Source of the DNA: Mycobacterium pseudokansasii
Lineage (GTDB): Bacteria; Actinomycetota; Actinomycetes; Mycobacteriales; Mycobacteriaceae
DNA: 64,000 bases
Direction of reading: 5' to 3'
Assembly (NCBI RefSeq): GCF_900566075.1
Contig: NZ_UPHU01000001.1
Coordinates: forward strand, 2,046,001-2,110,000
Under the pieces are notes generated by a model. That model worked only from the letters and a program-made list of their open reading frames with translations, had not been told where the DNA came from and made no database searches. Position 1 is the first letter of the stretch; the number at the start of each line of letters is the position of its first letter. Shown here in pieces: positions 52,093-61,400 of the stretch. The translations under genes were made by a program, and so were the position numbers.

Positions 52093-52336
52093 CGACCGAC
52101 ACGCCCTCGTCCATCGCCTCCGCGACCGCGGCGCTGGACGACAGATCCACACCGGGCCGAAGCCCGCCGCTGCCGGTCGGCTGGACCCGATAGCGGGCGG
52201 TCGCCGGCTGCTCAGGCGGATTGAGACCACGCCGCACCGCGTCCTCGAGAACTGCGGCGACAGTGCGCCCGGAGCGAGCGGCCCTTGCCTTGACCTCGCG
52301 GTAGAGCTCGTCGTCGATCCGGATCGTGGTGCGCAT
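52079..52336 (-). CDS. vapB: VapB-type RHH antitoxin
   Basis: An 85-residue antitoxin. Residues 1-40 (MRTTIRIDDELYREVKARAA region and SGRTVAAVLEDAVRRGL) form a ribbon-helix-helix DNA-binding domain; the C-terminal half is the toxin-neutralising tail. The start is ATG 52336. It precedes and overlaps vapC. The promoter region has a 9-bp inverted repeat (52336-52367) consistent with autoregulation. Confidence 0.88.
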   Translation of the reverse strand: MRTTIRIDDELYREVKARAARSGRTVAAVLEDAVRRGLNPPEQPATARYRVQPTGSGGLRPGVDLSSSAAVAEAMDEGVSVDALR

Positions 52337-52367
52337 GATGTCATCTTAGCATCAGGCTATGACATCA
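52336..52367. promoter_or_regulatory. Inverted repeat at the vapBC promoter, likely operator
   Basis: TGATGTCAT (52336-52344) and ATGACATCA (52359-52367) are perfect 9-bp inverted arms separated by 14 bases, starting at the antitoxin start codon. Placement and size fit the RHH antitoxin operator and autorepression of vapBC. Confidence 0.7.
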
Positions 52368-52449
52368 AGATGTTATCCGCTGATGCTAGTGGCCCCGACT
52401 CGACGATCACCATGGGTGTGGCGACGACGGGAGAGTTTGGCGGCACAAT

Positions 52450-52488
52450 GATGAGGTGACAAACCCGAGGATGAGGTGACAAACCCGA
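52450..52488 (+). repeat. 20-bp-period tandem duplication over the dxr start
   Basis: GATGAGGTGACAAACCCGA (19 bases) occurs at 52450-52468 and 52470-52488. The second copy contains the GTG start of dxr (52476); the first contains a matching GTG (52456) that opens a seven-codon frame ending in TGA at 52477-52479, overlapping the dxr start as GTGA. This mirrors the arrangement before the DUF2469 gene. Confidence 0.9.
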
Positions 52489-53684
52489 CCGACGGGCACG
52501 ACGGCAGCCGCTTGCGTGTCCTGGTGCTGGGCAGCACCGGTTCGATCGGCACGCAGGCGCTGGAGGTCATCGCCGCTCACCCGAACCGCTTCGAGGTGGT
52601 GGGGTTGGCCGCCGGCGGCAAGAATCTCGACACGCTGCTGCGCCAACGCGCCGAGACCGGGGTGACCAATATCGCCATCGCCGACGATGAAGCGGCGCAG
52701 GCTGTTGGTGACGTTCCTTTCCACGGACCCGATGCCGTCACCAGGCTGATCGAGGAAACCGAAGCCGACGTCGTGCTCAACGCGTTGGTCGGTGCGTTGG
52801 GCCTGCGGCCGACGCTGGCGGCACTGGAATCCGGTGCCCGGCTGGCCCTGGCCAACAAGGAATCGCTGGTGGCCGGTGGCCCCCTGGTGCTGCGCGCCGC
52901 GCGGCCCGGCCAGATCGTGCCGGTGGACTCCGAGCATTCCGCGCTGGCCCAATGCCTGCGCGGCGGCACCCCGGACGAAGTGGCCAAACTGGTGCTCACC
53001 GCCTCCGGCGGGCCGTTCCGGGGCTGGGCTGCGGCCGACCTTGAGAGCGTCACCCCGAAGCAGGCCGGCGCACATCCCACCTGGTCCATGGGCCCGATGA
53101 ACACGCTCAATTCGGCCTCGCTGGTCAACAAGGGCCTGGAGCTGATCGAAACGCACCTGTTGTTCGGCATTCCTTATGACCGCATCGACGTGGTGGTGCA
53201 CCCGCAGTCGATCATTCATTCCATGGTCACCTTCATCGACGGCTCGACGATTGCCCAGGCCAGCCCGCCGGATATGAAACTGCCCATTTCGTTGGCGCTG
53301 GGCTGGCCGCGCCGGGTACCCGGCGCGGCCACCTGCTGCGACTTCGGTCACCCGCAGACCTGGGAGTTCGAACCGCTGGACAGCGACGTTTTCCCCGCGG
53401 TAGAACTGGCCCGGCACGCCGGCCAAACCGGCGGCTGCATGACCGCCGTCTACAACGCTGCCAACGAAGAAGCGGCCGAAGCGTTCCTTTCCGGCCGCAT
53501 CGGCTTCCCGGCCATCGTCGGGACCATCGCCGACGTGCTCCACGATGCCGACCAATGGGCGCTTCCACCCGCTACCGTGGATGACGTACTCGACGCGCAG
53601 CGCTGGGCGCGGGAACGGGCGCGGCGCGCGGTTGCCAGAGCAAGGTCGGCCGGTGCCTGCGAAAAGGTCTCCGGAAAGGCGTGA
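52476..53684 (+). CDS. dxr: 1-deoxy-D-xylulose 5-phosphate reductoisomerase
   Basis: Second enzyme of the MEP isoprenoid pathway, converting DXP to MEP with NADPH; target of fosmidomycin. The 402-residue protein shows [14 protein letters not shown] (NADPH binding), [32 protein letters not shown], and [21 protein letters not shown], all active-site segments. The C-terminus (EKVSGKA) is short. The start is GTG 52476 as in H37Rv Rv2870c. It is followed by rip1 and gcpE; dxr and gcpE belong to the same pathway. Confidence 0.97.
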   Translation: MTNPTDGHDGSRLRVLVLGSTGSIGTQALEVIAAHPNRFEVVGLAAGGKNLDTLLRQRAETGVTNIAIADDEAAQAVGDVPFHGPDAVTRLIEETEADVVLNALVGALGLRPTLAALESGARLALANKESLVAGGPLVLRAARPGQIVPVDSEHSALAQCLRGGTPDEVAKLVLTASGGPFRGWAAADLESVTPKQAGAHPTWSMGPMNTLNSASLVNKGLELIETHLLFGIPYDRIDVVVHPQSIIHSMVTFIDGSTIAQASPPDMKLPISLALGWPRRVPGAATCCDFGHPQTWEFEPLDSDVFPAVELARHAGQTGGCMTAVYNAANEEAAEAFLSGRIGFPAIVGTIADVLHDADQWALPPATVDDVLDAQRWARERARRAVARARSAGACEKVSGKA

Positions 53685-53703
53685 GAAAGGTCCATACAGC
53701 CTG

Positions 53704-54918
53704 ATGATGTTCGTTATCGGCATTGTGCTGTTCGCGCTCGCCATCCTGATCTCGGTGGCGTTGCATGAATGCGGCCACATGTGGGCAGCGCGCGCCACCG
53801 GGATGAAGGTGCGTCGCTATTTCGTCGGCTTCGGACCCACCCTGTGGTCGACGCGCCGCGGTGAAACCGAATACGGCATCAAGGCGATTCCGGCGGGCGG
53901 TTTCTGCGACATCGCCGGCATGACCCCGGTCGAGGAACTCGCTCCCGACGAACGTGACCGTGCGATGTACCGGCAGGCGACCTGGAAGCGGGTCGCGGTG
54001 CTGTTCGCCGGCCCGGGGATGAACTTCGTCATCTGCCTGATGCTGATCTATGCGATTGCGGTGATCTGGGGCCTGCCCAACCTGCATCCGCCAACGCGGG
54101 CCGTGATCGGCGAAACCGGCTGCGTCGCAGCCGAAACCAGTCAGGGCAAGCTCGAGCAGTGCGTCGGGCCCGGCCCCGCGGCCCTGGCGGGGCTGCGCGC
54201 CGGCGACGTCGTCGTCAAGGTCGGTGACACCCCGGTGTCCACGTTCGACGAGATGGCCGCTGCGGTACGCGCGATGCACGGCACCGTTCCGGTCGTCGTC
54301 GAGCGCAACGGCGCCACCATCACCGCCAACGTCACCATCGAATCCACCCGTCGCTGGTTGCCCACCGGGCAGAGTGGTCAAGTCCAGCCCGCCACCGTCG
54401 GCGCCATCGGGGTCGGAGCCCTGCGTCCCGGTCCCACCCATTACGGCGTGTTGTCCGCGATTCCGGCTACTTTCGCGTTCGCCGGCGACCTGACCATCGA
54501 GGTGGGCAAGGCACTGGCTGCCATCCCGACCAAGGTCGGCGCGCTGGTCCATGCCATCGGTGGCGGGCAGCGTGACCCCGAGACTCCGATGAGCGTGGTA
54601 GGCGCCAGCATCATCGGCGGCGACACCGTCGACCACGGGCTGTGGGTGGCGTTCTGGTTCTTCCTGGCGCAGTTGAACCTCATCCTGGGCGCTATCAACC
54701 TGCTGCCGTTACTGCCGTTCGACGGTGGTCATATCGCCGTCGCGGTATTCGAGAAGATCCGCAATACGATTCGGGCCGCTCGCGGCAAGGTGGCCGCGGC
54801 GCCGGTGAACTATCTCAAACTCATGCCGGCCACCTACGTGGTCCTGTTCTTCGTTGTCGGATACATGCTGTTGACCGTCACCGCTGATTTGGTCAACCCG
54901 ATCCGGCTTTTCCAGTAA
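53704..54918 (+). CDS. rip1: Site-2-type intramembrane zinc metalloprotease Rip1
   Basis: Intramembrane protease that cleaves anti-sigma factors and other membrane substrates. The 404-residue protein has the zinc motif HECGH at residues 21-25 (His21, Glu22, His25) in the first helix and the third ligand Asp340 in LLPFDGGH, exactly as in H37Rv Rv2869c. One PDZ domain lies between (about 130-215; [19 protein letters not shown]). The start is ATG 53704, 19 bp after dxr. Its stop lies in a 12-bp duplication. Confidence 0.96.
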   Translation: MMFVIGIVLFALAILISVALHECGHMWAARATGMKVRRYFVGFGPTLWSTRRGETEYGIKAIPAGGFCDIAGMTPVEELAPDERDRAMYRQATWKRVAVLFAGPGMNFVICLMLIYAIAVIWGLPNLHPPTRAVIGETGCVAAETSQGKLEQCVGPGPAALAGLRAGDVVVKVGDTPVSTFDEMAAAVRAMHGTVPVVVERNGATITANVTIESTRRWLPTGQSGQVQPATVGAIGVGALRPGPTHYGVLSAIPATFAFAGDLTIEVGKALAAIPTKVGALVHAIGGGQRDPETPMSVVGASIIGGDTVDHGLWVAFWFFLAQLNLILGAINLLPLLPFDGGHIAVAVFEKIRNTIRAARGKVAAAPVNYLKLMPATYVVLFFVVGYMLLTVTADLVNPIRLFQ

Positions 54919-54937
54919 CCAACCTAGTAACCAACCT
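54914..54937 (+). repeat. 12-bp perfect tandem duplication over the rip1 stop
   Basis: AGTAACCAACCT occurs at 54914-54925 and 54926-54937. The rip1 stop TAA (54916-54918) lies in the first copy; the second copy repeats the stop and sits just before the GAGAAGGA ribosome site of gcpE. Confidence 0.9.
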
Positions 54938-54954
54938 AGAGAGAAGGACCGACA

Positions 54955-56121
54955 GTGACCGTTGGCCTGGGCCTGCCGCACCCTCCGGCGCCCACGCTTT
55001 CCCCTCGGCGCATCACCCGTCAGCTGATGGTCGGTGATGTCGGCGTCGGCAGCGACCATCCGATTTCGGTGCAGTCGATGTGCACCACCAAAACCCACGA
55101 CGTCAACTCGACCTTGCAGCAGATCGCGGAATTGACTGCGGCCGGCTGCGACATCGTCCGGGTGGCCTGCCCGCGTCAGGAGGACGCCGACGCACTGGCC
55201 GAGATCGCCCGGCACAGCCAGATCCCGGTGATCGCCGACATCCACTTCCAGCCGAAATACATCTTCGCCGCCATCGACGCGGGGTGCGCGGCTGTTCGAG
55301 TTAACCCGGGGAACATCAAGGAATTCGACGGCCGGGTCGGCGAGGTCGCCAAGGCCGCCGGTGACGCGGGCATTCCGATCCGGATCGGCGTCAACGCCGG
55401 CTCGCTGGACAAGCGGTTCCTGCAGAAGTACGGCAAGGCCACGCCGGAGGCGCTGGTCGAGTCGGCGCTGTGGGAGGCCTCGCTGTTCGAGGAGCACGGC
55501 TTCGGCGACATCAAGATCAGCGTCAAGCACAACGATCCGGTGGTGATGGTCCGCGCCTACGAGTTGCTGGCCGCGCAGTGCGACTACCCGCTGCACCTCG
55601 GCGTCACCGAAGCCGGTCCCGCCTTCCAGGGCACCATCAAATCCGCGGTCGCCTTCGGGGCGCTGTTGTCCAAGGGCATCGGCGACACCATCCGGGTGTC
55701 GTTGTCGGCCCCGCCGGTCGAGGAAGTCAAGGTCGGCAATCAGATCCTCGAATCGCTGAACCTACGACCACGGACGCTGGAGATCGTGTCCTGCCCGTCG
55801 TGCGGTCGCGCCCAGGTCGACGTCTACACCTTGGCCAACGAGGTGACCGCGGGTCTCGAAGGGCTGGACGTGCCACTGCGGGTGGCCGTGATGGGCTGTG
55901 TCGTCAATGGTCCCGGGGAAGCGCGCGAGGCCGACTTGGGCGTTGCTTCCGGAAACGGCAAGGGACAGATCTTCGTTCGGGGAGAAGTGATCAAGACCGT
56001 GCCCGAATCACAGATCGTCGAGACCTTGATCGACGAGGCGATGCGGCTCGCCGCCGAAATGGAACCTGACACCGATCCGGGCACGACATCGAGCGGTTCG
56101 CCAATTGTGACCGTAAGCTGA
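54955..56121 (+). CDS. ispG: 4-hydroxy-3-methylbut-2-en-1-yl diphosphate synthase
   Basis: Iron-sulfur enzyme (GcpE) of the MEP pathway, converting MEcPP to HMBPP. The 388-residue protein begins with [22 protein letters not shown], a family block, and the C-terminal 4Fe-4S site is supplied by SCPSCGR and a later Cys in [14 protein letters not shown]-barrel substrate segments [12 protein letters not shown] and [10 protein letters not shown] are intact. The start is GTG 54955 with GAGAAGGA upstream. It follows dxr and rip1 in one direction, an operon seen across mycobacteria. Confidence 0.97.
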   Translation: MTVGLGLPHPPAPTLSPRRITRQLMVGDVGVGSDHPISVQSMCTTKTHDVNSTLQQIAELTAAGCDIVRVACPRQEDADALAEIARHSQIPVIADIHFQPKYIFAAIDAGCAAVRVNPGNIKEFDGRVGEVAKAAGDAGIPIRIGVNAGSLDKRFLQKYGKATPEALVESALWEASLFEEHGFGDIKISVKHNDPVVMVRAYELLAAQCDYPLHLGVTEAGPAFQGTIKSAVAFGALLSKGIGDTIRVSLSAPPVEEVKVGNQILESLNLRPRTLEIVSCPSCGRAQVDVYTLANEVTAGLEGLDVPLRVAVMGCVVNGPGEAREADLGVASGNGKGQIFVRGEVIKTVPESQIVETLIDEAMRLAAEMEPDTDPGTTSSGSPIVTVS

Positions 56122-56173
56122 TAGACGCCAGACCCCGTTCTGGCTTCGGTTGGCACCACAGAGAGTTCTTCAG

Positions 56174-57031
56174 ATGTCGGCTCCGCCCATCATGCGCCTG
56201 GTCGGCGAGCGACGGGTGGCTGTGGTGCGTGATGCGGCCGCGGTGTGGCGGGTGCTCGACGAAAACCCGGTCGAATCGTGCATGGTCGCCGCGCGGGTCG
56301 CGGACTATGGCATCGAGCCGAATTCGATTGGCGGCGAATTGTGGACGCGACGCGGTGGCGTGGCGGAGTCGTTGTGCTTCGCCGGGGCCAACCTCATTCC
56401 GCTGCGCGGCGGGCTGATCGATCTGAACGCGTTCGCTGACGAGGCCAAGAGCACAGCGCGGCGCTGTTCGTCGCTGGTCGGCCGGGCCGACCTCGTGTTG
56501 CCGATGTGGCAGCGGCTCGAGTCAACCTGGGGTCCCGCGCGTGACGTGCGCGACCATCAACCGCTGATGGCGATCAACACCCACCCCAGTTGTGCGATCG
56601 ATCCCGAGGTGCGGCAGGTACGGCCGGAGGAACTGGATGCCTACCTGGTGGCGGCCGTGGACATGTTCATCGGTGAAGTCGGCATCGACCCGCGCATGGG
56701 CGACGGCGGCCGCGGCTACCGTCGCCGGGTGGCCAGCCTCATCGCGGCCGGGCGGGCCTGGGCCCGTTTCGAGCATGGCGAGGTGGTTTTCAAAGCCGAG
56801 GTGGGATCGCAGTCGCCATCCGTCGGGCAGATCCAGGGGGTGTGGGTTCACCCGGAACGGCGCGGCCTGGGTCTGGGCACTGCGGGCACCGCGACGGTGG
56901 CCGCGGTGATCGTCGGCAGCGGACGCATCGCGAGCCTGTACGTGAACAGCTTCAACACGGTCGCCCGCGCCGCCTACACGCGAGTCGGGTTCCGGGAAGT
57001 GGGCACCTTCGCCACGGTGCTGCTCGACTGA
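56174..57031 (+). CDS. GNAT-family acetyltransferase with DUF4081 domain (Rv2867c homologue)
   Basis: A 285-residue protein. The N-terminal half (about 1-130) matches DUF4081; the C-terminal half is a GNAT domain with the acetyl-CoA motif VWVHPERRGLGLGTAG and the final VNSFNTVARAAYTRVGFREVG. The substrate is unknown; the stable link with rip1-gcpE does not reveal it. The start is ATG 56174; the frame is open to 56150. It ends 142 bp before the penicillin-binding lipoprotein. Confidence 0.9.
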   Translation: MSAPPIMRLVGERRVAVVRDAAAVWRVLDENPVESCMVAARVADYGIEPNSIGGELWTRRGGVAESLCFAGANLIPLRGGLIDLNAFADEAKSTARRCSSLVGRADLVLPMWQRLESTWGPARDVRDHQPLMAINTHPSCAIDPEVRQVRPEELDAYLVAAVDMFIGEVGIDPRMGDGGRGYRRRVASLIAAGRAWARFEHGEVVFKAEVGSQSPSVGQIQGVWVHPERRGLGLGTAGTATVAAVIVGSGRIASLYVNSFNTVARAAYTRVGFREVGTFATVLLD

Positions 57032-57173
57032 GCCGATGCTGCGGGTGTAACGCGGCGACGAAAACCTGGCCCGACTCGCGCCTTGGCGTCACATACGCGG
57101 CCTGGCTCAATAACGGTGGGGTCTCGGTGTGTCTGCGCGGCCGCTGCGGTCAGCCTTCTTAACATCAGTCTCG

Positions 57174-58985
57174 ATGGTAACTCGCATAACGTTAGCCTCA
57201 GTTTTCGCAAGTGTTCTGGTCGCGGTCGCTGTACTGCCGGGGTGTACTCCTCGGCCCGAAGGCCCTGGACCGGCCGCCGAGAAGTTCTTCGCCGCGTTGG
57301 CCATCGGCGACACCGCTACCGCGGCCCAACTCACCGACAATCCCAACGAAGCCCGCGAAGCGCTCAACGCCGCCTGGGCCGGACTGCAAGCCACCCACCT
57401 GGATGCGCAGCTCCTCAGCTCGAAATACGCCGAGGATATGGGCACCGTCGCGTATCGCTTCACCTGGCATTTGCCCAAGAACCGGACCTGGAGTTACGAC
57501 GGCCAGCTGAAGATGGCCCGCGACGAGGGGCAGTGGGAGGTCCGCTGGGTGACTACCGGGCTGCATCCGAAACTCGGTGAGCACCAGACCTTTTCGCTAC
57601 GGTCCGATCCACCCAGACGGGCCTCGGTGAACGAACTCGGCGGTACCGATGTGCTGGCGCCGGGCTACCTGTACCACTACTCGCTGGACGCGACTGCGGC
57701 CGGTGCCGACCTCATCGGCACCGCACACGCGGTCGTGGACGCGCTGCACCCGTTCAATGACACGCTCAACGACCCGCAGCTGCTCGCCGAGCAGGCCAGC
57801 TCGTCGACCCAGCCGCTGGACCTCGGGGTCACGCTGCGCGCCGACGACAGCAACCGGGTCTTCGGCGCGATCGGCCAGCTGCCCGGCGTCGTGGTGACAC
57901 CGCAGGCCGACCTCCTGCCCACGGACGACCATTTCGCACCGGTCGTCATGACCGAGGTGAAAAAGGCCGTGATCGACCAGCTCGACGGGCAAGCGGGCTG
58001 GCGGGTGGTCAGCGTCAACCAGAACGGCGTCGACGTCGCGGTGCTGCAGGAAGTCGAGCCGTCGCCGGCGCCGTCGATCACGATCACCTTGGACCGGACC
58101 GTGCAGAACGCCGCCCAGCGCGCGGTGGACGCCCGCGGCGGCAAGGCGATGATCGTGGTGATCAAGCCGTCGACCGGCGAGATTCTGGCCATCGCACAGA
58201 ATCCGGGCGCCGACGCCGACGGCCCGATCGCCACCACCGGCCTGTACCCGCCGGGGTCGACGTTCAAGATGATCACCGCCGGCGCGGCCGTCGAGCGTGA
58301 TATGGCCACCCCCAACACCATGTTGGGCTGCCCGGGCCACCTCGATATCGGACACCGCACCATTCCCAACTACGGTGGCTTCGATCTGGGTGTGGTGCCG
58401 TTGTCGCGGGCGTTTGCCAGTTCGTGCAACACCACATTCGCCGAACTGAGCAGTAAATTGCCGCCGCGCGGCCTGACCCAGGCGGCCAGTCGCTACGGGA
58501 TCGGCCTGGACTATCGGGTGGAAGGCATCACCACGGTGACCGGTTCGGTGCCGCCGACGGTCGACCTGGCCGAGCGCACCGAGGACGGGTTCGGTCAGGG
58601 CCGGGTCCTGGCCAGCCCCTTTGGCATGGCATTGGTGGCGGCCACGGTGGCGGCGGGCAGGACGCCGGTGCCGCAGCTGATCGTCGGCCGGCCGACGGCG
58701 GTCGAGGGGGACGGCACGCCGATCAGCCCGAAGATGATCGACGCGCTGCGCCCGATGATGCGGCTGGTGGTGACCAATGGCACCGCCAAGGAGATCGCCG
58801 GCTGCGGTGAGATTTTCGGAAAGACCGGTGAAGCCGAATTCCCGGGCGGTTCGCATTCCTGGTTCGCGGGGTATCGCGGGGATCTGGCGTTTGCGTCGCT
58901 GATTGTCGGCGGCGGCAGTTCGGAGTACGCGGTGCGGATGACCAAAATGATGTTCGACATCCTGCCGCCCGGTTACCTGGCCTAA
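57174..58985 (+). CDS. Penicillin-binding lipoprotein (Rv2864c homologue)
   Basis: A 603-residue class B-type penicillin-binding protein anchored as a lipoprotein (hydrophobic start, lipobox AVLPGC). Domains: MecA_N/NTF2-like (about 30-145; GPAAEKFFAALAIGDTATAA), a PBP dimerisation domain, then the transpeptidase domain. Catalytic motifs are complete: SxxK as STFK at 362-365, SxN as SCN at 417-419 and KTG at 550-552. It would cross-link peptidoglycan outside the membrane and is a beta-lactam target. The start is ATG 57174. An imperfect 11-bp tandem repeat spans its stop (58979-59000). Confidence 0.95.
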   Translation: MVTRITLASVFASVLVAVAVLPGCTPRPEGPGPAAEKFFAALAIGDTATAAQLTDNPNEAREALNAAWAGLQATHLDAQLLSSKYAEDMGTVAYRFTWHLPKNRTWSYDGQLKMARDEGQWEVRWVTTGLHPKLGEHQTFSLRSDPPRRASVNELGGTDVLAPGYLYHYSLDATAAGADLIGTAHAVVDALHPFNDTLNDPQLLAEQASSSTQPLDLGVTLRADDSNRVFGAIGQLPGVVVTPQADLLPTDDHFAPVVMTEVKKAVIDQLDGQAGWRVVSVNQNGVDVAVLQEVEPSPAPSITITLDRTVQNAAQRAVDARGGKAMIVVIKPSTGEILAIAQNPGADADGPIATTGLYPPGSTFKMITAGAAVERDMATPNTMLGCPGHLDIGHRTIPNYGGFDLGVVPLSRAFASSCNTTFAELSSKLPPRGLTQAASRYGIGLDYRVEGITTVTGSVPPTVDLAERTEDGFGQGRVLASPFGMALVAATVAAGRTPVPQLIVGRPTAVEGDGTPISPKMIDALRPMMRLVVTNGTAKEIAGCGEIFGKTGEAEFPGGSHSWFAGYRGDLAFASLIVGGGSSEYAVRMTKMMFDILPPGYLA

Positions 58986-59021
58986 CCGCGGCCTAGCCGG
59001 TCCTGTTTGCCGGCTCAGCGG

Positions 59022-60416
59022 CTATAAGCCGTTCTGGCCGAAAATCAGCCCGCCGGCGCCGCCCTCGCCCGACTTACCCGCAGGTACGCCACCGCCGCCG
59101 TTGCCGCCGTTGCCGCCGCTGCCCAGCAGCCAGGCGTCGCCGCCGTTGGCGCCGTCACCGCCGGGACTGAGCCCGTCGACCGACTCGCCGCCGGCGCCGC
59201 CGGCGCCGCCGTCGCCGATCAGCCCGGCCTTGCCGCCGGGGCCGCCGGGGCCGGCGCTTCCGCCGGCGGCGTGCGCGAAGCCGCCGCTTCCGCCCATCCC
59301 GCCGGACCCGAACATGATCGCGGCGTTCCCGCCGGCCCCGCCCACGCCTCCGGTGAAGTCGCCGGCGCCCCCGGCGCCGCCGGCACCCCCGTTGCCGAAC
59401 AGGCCGATAGCATTGCCGCCCGCCCCGCCGTTTCCGCCCAGGGCGGCGCCTATGCCCGCCGGACCTCCGTCGCCCCCGGCTCCCCCGGATCCGAAGATCA
59501 CCCCACCGGTACCGCCGGCGCCCCCGACCCCGCCGGCGTTGTGGCCGGCACCGCCGGCACCGCCAGTGCCACCGGAGCCGAACATCCCGCCGGCACCGCC
59601 GGCGCCTCCGGTCCCGCCCGTCTGGGCCAGCGACGCTCCGCCGGTGCCGCCGGCACCACCGGGACCGAACAATCCGCCGGCGCCGCCGGCGCCGCCGGCG
59701 CCGCTGTTGGCCGGGGAGCCGACCACTCCGAGCCCACCGGCACCGCCGGACCCGGCGGTGCCGAAGAGGCCGGCCGCTCCGCCGGCGCCGCCGGCACCTC
59801 CGTTGAGACCGAACCCACCGGTGCCGCCGGTCCCGCCGGTCCCGAACAGCCCGCCGGCTCCGCCGGTTCCGCCGTCACCGGCGATGACGGCTGCCGAGCC
59901 GCCACCGTTGCCGCCGTTGCCGCCGTTGCCGAACAACAGCCCGGCGGCCCCGCCGTTACCGCCCCGCTGGCCGACGGCCCCGGAGCCGCCGGCGCCCCCG
60001 TTGCCGACCAATATTCCGCCGTCTTGTCCGTTCGCCCCGGTGCCCGGGGCACCGGCGGTCCCGTTACCGATCAGCGGGCGGCCCAACAGGGTCAGCGTGG
60101 GCGCATTGATGACGTCGAGCAGATTCTGTTGGACGGTGGCGGCCTCAGCACCGGCGTACGCTGCGCCACCCGTCGTCAAGGCGCGGACGAATTGGTCGTG
60201 AAACATCGCCGCGTGGGCGCTGAGCGTCTGATAGGCGCGGGCGTGCGCGGAAAACAGGGCCGCAATGCCGGCCGACACCTCGTCGGCGCCCGCAGCCAAC
60301 ACCTCGAGGGTCGCGGGCGCGGCCGCCGCGTTGGCAGACGTGATCGTCGACCCGATGCCGGACACGCTCGAGGCTGTCGCAAAGATCGACTCCGGAGCGA
60401 CGATCAGGTAGGACAT
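59022..60416 (-). CDS. PE_PGRS family protein
   Basis: A 464-residue PE_PGRS protein. Residues 1-95 are the PE domain ([20 protein letters not shown] to [23 protein letters not shown]), followed by the linker [18 protein letters not shown] and about 330 residues of glycine-rich repeats (GGAGGxGG and GNGGxGG units) ending [10 protein letters not shown] proteins are exported by type VII secretion and reach the cell surface. The start is ATG 60416 with GAGGTGC upstream. Bases 59025-60060 are the repetitive part, prone to expansion or assembly error. H37Rv has no PE_PGRS gene at this place as I recall. Confidence 0.95.
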   Translation of the reverse strand: MSYLIVAPESIFATASSVSGIGSTITSANAAAAPATLEVLAAGADEVSAGIAALFSAHARAYQTLSAHAAMFHDQFVRALTTGGAAYAGAEAATVQQNLLDVINAPTLTLLGRPLIGNGTAGAPGTGANGQDGGILVGNGGAGGSGAVGQRGGNGGAAGLLFGNGGNGGNGGGSAAVIAGDGGTGGAGGLFGTGGTGGTGGFGLNGGAGGAGGAAGLFGTAGSGGAGGLGVVGSPANSGAGGAGGAGGLFGPGGAGGTGGASLAQTGGTGGAGGAGGMFGSGGTGGAGGAGHNAGGVGGAGGTGGVIFGSGGAGGDGGPAGIGAALGGNGGAGGNAIGLFGNGGAGGAGGAGDFTGGVGGAGGNAAIMFGSGGMGGSGGFAHAAGGSAGPGGPGGKAGLIGDGGAGGAGGESVDGLSPGGDGANGGDAWLLGSGGNGGNGGGGVPAGKSGEGGAGGLIFGQNGL

Positions 60417-60642
60417 GTGCACCTCGCGTTCGTGGCGATCCACAGATTCGCCGCACCCAAGCTTCTCCTGGCCCTCACCGGTAAGCCGAAGCCGCGACCG
60501 GTGGATCGTATCGCGATCGCGTTGGCGGGACCGGGTGTTTGCCGACGATGCAGCCGGTTCGCCGGGCCGCACCGGCCCGGTAACGGAGGTAAGTTGCGAG
60601 GGTGAGCAACGATCAGGACGAACAGGACGATCAGGAAAGGTC

Positions 60643-61227
60643 ATGACGGACAGCGGTGGGGACATGGTGACGCTGCGGGTGTCGGACGCCGACCGGAACG
60701 GCACCATGCGGCGGTTGCACAACGCCGTCGCGCTCGGGCTGATCGATATCGACGAATTCGAGCAACGCTCGTCTCGCGTGTCCTTCGCGCGCACCCACAG
60801 CGAACTGGAGGGGCTGGTCTGCGACCTGCCCGGGCCCGGCGCGATCGTCACGTCCGCAGCCGACCGGGTGGAACTGCGTGGCTGGGCCGGGTCGTTGAAG
60901 CGCCATGGCGAATGGATGGTGCCCACCCGGCTGGCGCTGGTGCGCCGCCTGGGTTCGATCGATCTCGATCTCACCAAGGCCCGTTTCGCCGGGCCGGTGG
61001 TGGTCATCGAGCTCGACATGAAGTTCGGTTCACTGGACCTGCGGCTGCCCGACAGCGCCAGCGCTTCGATCGACGACGTCGAGGTTTATGTGGGCAGCGC
61101 CAGCGACCGCCGCAAAGACGCGTCGGCGGAGGGAACGCCGCATGTGGTGCTGACCGGCCGGATGGTCTGCGGTTCGGTGGTGATTCGGGGCCCACGCCGG
61201 GCGTTGTTGCGCCGACATCGGGCTTGA
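60643..61227 (+). CDS. DUF1707 domain protein
   Basis: A 194-residue soluble protein. Residues 10-60 match DUF1707 ([19 protein letters not shown] region then [20 protein letters not shown]), a short helix-turn domain common in actinobacteria. The C-terminal half is a beta-rich region ([21 protein letters not shown] and [16 protein letters not shown]) resembling the cell-wall-active-antibiotic-response fold. Divergent from PE_PGRS. The start is ATG 60643 with GGAAAGG upstream. No function known. Confidence 0.85.
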   Translation: MTDSGGDMVTLRVSDADRNGTMRRLHNAVALGLIDIDEFEQRSSRVSFARTHSELEGLVCDLPGPGAIVTSAADRVELRGWAGSLKRHGEWMVPTRLALVRRLGSIDLDLTKARFAGPVVVIELDMKFGSLDLRLPDSASASIDDVEVYVGSASDRRKDASAEGTPHVVLTGRMVCGSVVIRGPRRALLRRHRA

Positions 61228-61400
61228 CTCGCGCCGCGCCGGGGCCGCGTCACAGCAGCCGTCCTGTTCGGTGCGGCCCACCGGGGTCCCCGAGCCGGTG
61301 CCGGCACATCGAGGTGTCTGCCTGGGCGGCGGCCAATACGGCGCAACTGGACATCGCAGCGGTGGACGGCATTTGATGGCTCGTCGCGCCGGCACGACTA

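Noticed and set aside
59025..60060. Possible CRISPR-like or VNTR array
   Set aside because: The periodicity is the Gly-Gly-X coding pattern of PE_PGRS, without constant repeats and unique spacers.
59101..60201. Proline-rich plus-strand frame of 366 residues opposite PE_PGRS
   Set aside because: It is the complement of Gly-rich GGC/GCC repeats; such frames are an artefact of the repeat and have no start signal.
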